A stretch of 55,136 nt of DNA from Sphaeroforma arctica JP610. Its lineage: Eukaryota; Opisthokonta; Ichthyosporea; Ichthyophonida. The notes below the pieces were generated by a model. That model ran no database searches and was not told the origin of the DNA. It saw only the letters and a list, made by a program, of their open reading frames with translations. The translations under genes and the position numbers were made by a program. The stretch spans positions 20,504-75,639 of the forward strand of contig NW_014040545.1 in NCBI RefSeq assembly GCF_001186125.1, read 5' to 3'. Positions 52,520 through 55,136 of this stretch are shown here, piece after piece (the first letter of the stretch is position 1; each line of letters begins with the position of its first letter).

Positions 52520-53450
52520 AACATGATTGACCTGGCTGACCGGCTCAATGTAAAAACTGATGAAGAAACGTTGTTAATAAATGCAAGTAATATAAGTTAC
52601 CAACCTTTATCCTTACTTCCTGCACCACGAGACCAACGATTACACATTGACAAACAGATTAATGGCAGTACATAACGCTCGTGCATGGACAAAAGTATAG
52701 TAGCTGAACTATACCTCTTAGTCAGATCGCAACCGGAATATATACAATTAGCACAACGCATGGGTCAACCCAAGAATGTGACATTAATTATGGAGGAAGG
52801 AAAACCTCTCAGTGTTTTGAAGTGTTGGACCTCCCTAACAAGAAGGCACCAAAACTTCTCGGTATGGACACCCTACCATACATAGGTATATACATAGCAG
52901 GATTAATCAATACATTTATACCAACAGATGCAAAATGGGAATCACTCCTCAGGCCACATGAAGAGGACCCTGAGCATGAACAAGAAAGTTTTAGAGAGTC
53001 ACTTGTAGAACTCTTAGACATAAATGCGAACATACCTCCTGACATACATGGCAACCTACCAGGCTCTACAGTCACAGTACCTGCAAATAAAACTAATGTC
53101 AGACAAATGAGGCACGCCAAAGTCAGCTTTGTACCTCACAAGTATATTCCGCAAACGGACGAGAATGTACGGAAGTGACTTACAGATGAACACATATGCA
53201 AACGAAGTACACCAACAACAGTGAATCTACCTTTGTTATCAACAGGTGAGAGCGACCATCCAGGTCTCCCCAAAAGAGTTAGAACATGTTTAGACTTACG
53301 CGTGATCAATTACCAATACAAACAAGATAAGTTTGTGCTACCAAAAAAAAGAAGAAGTCCTGCACAACCTACAAGGAGCACCATTCTTTTCCGAGTTGGA
53401 TCTCACAGGAAGGTTCCACCATTGTCGGAACATATATTTGTTTAACGAAG
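52520..53450 (+). pseudogene. Element B pol remnant
   Basis: Plus-strand coding-like stretches in the 3' half of element B; the last holds an RT palm-like block (CLDLRVIN, DKFVLP). Fossil, broken in several places. Confidence 0.6.
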
Positions 53451-53827
53451 TAACTTTATTTTCATAATACATACTGGCTATATAGTATAATAATTACCAT
53501 GTGCCTTTTTAAGATATTATTAAAATTATTCAGCTAAAATATTCGCCGAAATATATTTTGGGCTTAAAGGGTTTTTAGGGTTTGAGTCTTATAAGTTCGT
53601 CTCAACACTCTCCTGAATTGGAAGCGAAAGGACAGAGTATATACATAGTTGCATATATGTTGGGTTGGTAAAGAACTCCCGTCATAGTATAAATTTGGTT
53701 GATAGGTAATATGTAAGAATATATAATGGTGGCACGTTTTTCATCTTATGCCTCCTAAGGGGTAAGTTTTTCCCTTTACAAAACACTTTCTACTTCTACG
53801 CAGGCTATGAAGCACAAAGTTGGGGGC

Positions 53828-54160
53828 TGTAGCATCTAGGGACCAGATTATCAAAAAGCCAATCCCAACCCCAAAACCTCAGAATTGTCAAATATTGAGT
53901 TCTGGAATTAGGATTGAAATATTTCTGATATTAGAGTCATCAGAAATATTAGCGGTAGAACCGGTAAACTATACCGGGACATCGCGTGAGAGAGAAACAC
54001 TGAAGTAGAAAACCTGAGTCTAGTGAATTAGAAAACACAAATAAAGACTCAGTTCGGTTCTCTCAGACTTTGGACTTTTCCTAGCTGAGATAACCGTACT
54101 TGAGAAGAGGACTATTATATCCTTTGACTCCTCCCTTTCAGCTACTCTCCATACTCTACA
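53828..54160 (+). repeat. Element B 3' LTR
   Basis: Begins TGTAGCATC and ends CTCTACA, the usual TG...CA termini. Contains the same AATAAA and a segment (about 54095-54130) that differs from the left copy. Confidence 0.85.
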
Positions 54161-55136
54161 TTTTCCCCCATGTCGATTTTGCTTCGCTAAAACCTGCTTG
54201 CGCGCACAATCCTGGAGTGGTTGGCCATCATCCAAAGACAGCTGACCCTCCGATACTGGTGATTCATACCCGATTCCACGATGTGGCCGAGTGGGGCCGT
54301 GGATTTGACACCGGACGCCCACGCTTTCGCGAGCTATTATTCGTCTCTGTAGTAGGTATGGGCCGCACTGGAGAAGTACGTTGCAGACGTTGTTCGTATT
54401 TGTCAGGCAGGGGCCTCTGTTGCGCCATCAACTGTGTCAGTTTCTGTGCAGAATACTGGTCAAGCACGTTACCTTTGTTGTTGCGTCGATGATGACGTCT
54501 GCGCTTGCCTGATGGGAGGCATGGTTGACTGTTGCTTGGTTTGCTGTTTCCACCTGGGTAGGTGCTTGCCGTATTGGAGACTGCTGGTCTGAAAATGACT
54601 GCTAGTCTGAGGACGATGAGCCGGAATTCTCCAAAGACGAACGAAGACAGACCGTTACTAGCTACATTTTTACCAGTAACAATATGATCGTGATCCGCAC
54701 GTAGGTCGGAGCACTGCCTAATGCGACGTGATTCTCATGGAGGTTAGGCTCGGCTCCGTGTGCTCGTGGCGTCTACTTACGGTCAAGGAACCCTTGATTC
54801 ACCTGATTATGTTCGTCCGGATCCTTCTCAGGTTGCTGGTTGATGTGGTCCGGATTGGGCTGGCGACGCTTAGTGCCGCGCCGGTCGATGTCGTCTTCCT
54901 TGCGGCGCTCAGGGTTAACGTGCTGCTGTCGACGACTTTGTCGGGAGTCAGACATGATGCAGAAAGTTGATTTCAATTGGAGTCTTAGAAATGTGTGAGA
55001 TCGAACTATAGGCGGACTTAAAATATATCGCCCCACCACATACACACCCTTTTCAAACCTAGAGCTCGATCAACGAATAAACCGGAACCCTTGATTCGCC
55101 TGATTATGTTCGTCCGGATCTTTCTCAGGTTGCTGA
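54161..55136 (-). mobile_element. Probable 5' part of element C (fossil)
   Basis: Minus-strand, polar, Arg/Gln/Pro-rich sequence (for example MSDSRQSRRQQHVNPERRKE around 54890-54955) resembling a retroelement Gag N-terminus. It lies directly beyond element B's right LTR, in the same orientation as the Gag-like sequence left of B. Family membership is inferred from position. It runs off the window. Confidence 0.45.
54787..55135. repeat. 52-bp direct repeat at the right edge
   Basis: 54787-54838 recurs at 55084-55135 with about two mismatches (GGAACCCTTGATTC.CCTGAT...). The 297-bp spacing suggests a tandem repeat or a second element copy starting at the edge. Confidence 0.85.

Larger units (their letters stand above)
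49927..54160 (+). mobile_element. Element B: LTR retroelement with plus-strand pol remnant (fossil)
   Basis: Direct repeats (49927-50237 and 53828-54160) flank about 3.6 kb. Only the 3' part of the interior (about 52520-53450) shows coding remnants, on the plus strand, including an RT-like block (RTCLDLRVIN, DKFVLP). The rest is non-coding, rich in ACA and GATCA motifs. The repeats are roughly 88% identical by eye, which suggests an insertion older than element A. Broken, with many lesions and most expected parts absent; Ty3/Gypsy affinity is tentative. It interrupts minus-strand Gag-like sequence of element C. Confidence 0.75.

Overview
This is eukaryotic nuclear DNA from an intron-dense genome. 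Exons are mostly 50-300 bp, with GTATGT/GTAAGT-type donors and pyrimidine-tract acceptors. Intronic (TA)n/(TG)n microsatellites are long, and Ty3/Gypsy retrotransposons fill the right third. Protein similarities (APC1, SelO and GMP reductase remembered from animals and fungi) suggest a unicellular opisthokont, perhaps an ichthyosporean-like protist; that placement is inference. Two assembly gaps are present: 13221-13240 and 41907-42444.

Layout of the host part, left to right: (1) the 3' end of a gene (+) made of 22-residue Ala/Glu/Gln repeats, stop at 1147; (2) SelO/SELENOO (-), nine exons from 6880 down to 1540 with consistent splice phase; (3) a short Cys-rich EGF-like gene (-), 8193-6955; (4) ANAPC1 (+), 8617-32484, about 38 exons encoding nearly all of the largest scaffold subunit of the anaphase-promoting complex; (5) GMP reductase (-), 34296-33250, one uninterrupted exon; (6) microsatellite-rich intergenic DNA; (7) a two-exon gene (-), 37870-36567, joining a PHD finger to an HMG-box-like segment; (8) a poorly resolved small gene (+), about 38274-39162.

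From 39169 to the right edge the window is a nest of degraded LTR elements: element A (Ty3/Gypsy, minus orientation, LTR pair 39169-39335 and 45658-45826); element C (Ty3/Gypsy, minus orientation, 45827-49926, with related-looking minus-strand sequence again after 54161); and element B (LTR pair 49927-50237 and 53828-54160, plus-strand pol remnant), which appears to sit inside C. All three are broken fossils.

The host genes are housekeeping loci with separate roles (mitosis, mitochondrial protein AMPylation, purine salvage, probable chromatin reading); nothing suggests a shared pathway. The most unusual structure is in the ANAPC1 introns, where degenerate copies of exon edges lie close to the real exons (near exons 23, 24, 26, 30 and 32). 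Other points worth a second look are the PHD plus HMG-box protein, an extra domain between RNase H and integrase in element A, and the coding repeat array with mutually compensating deletions at the left edge. ANAPC1 exons are numbered here in order, counting one tentative exon (exon 2).
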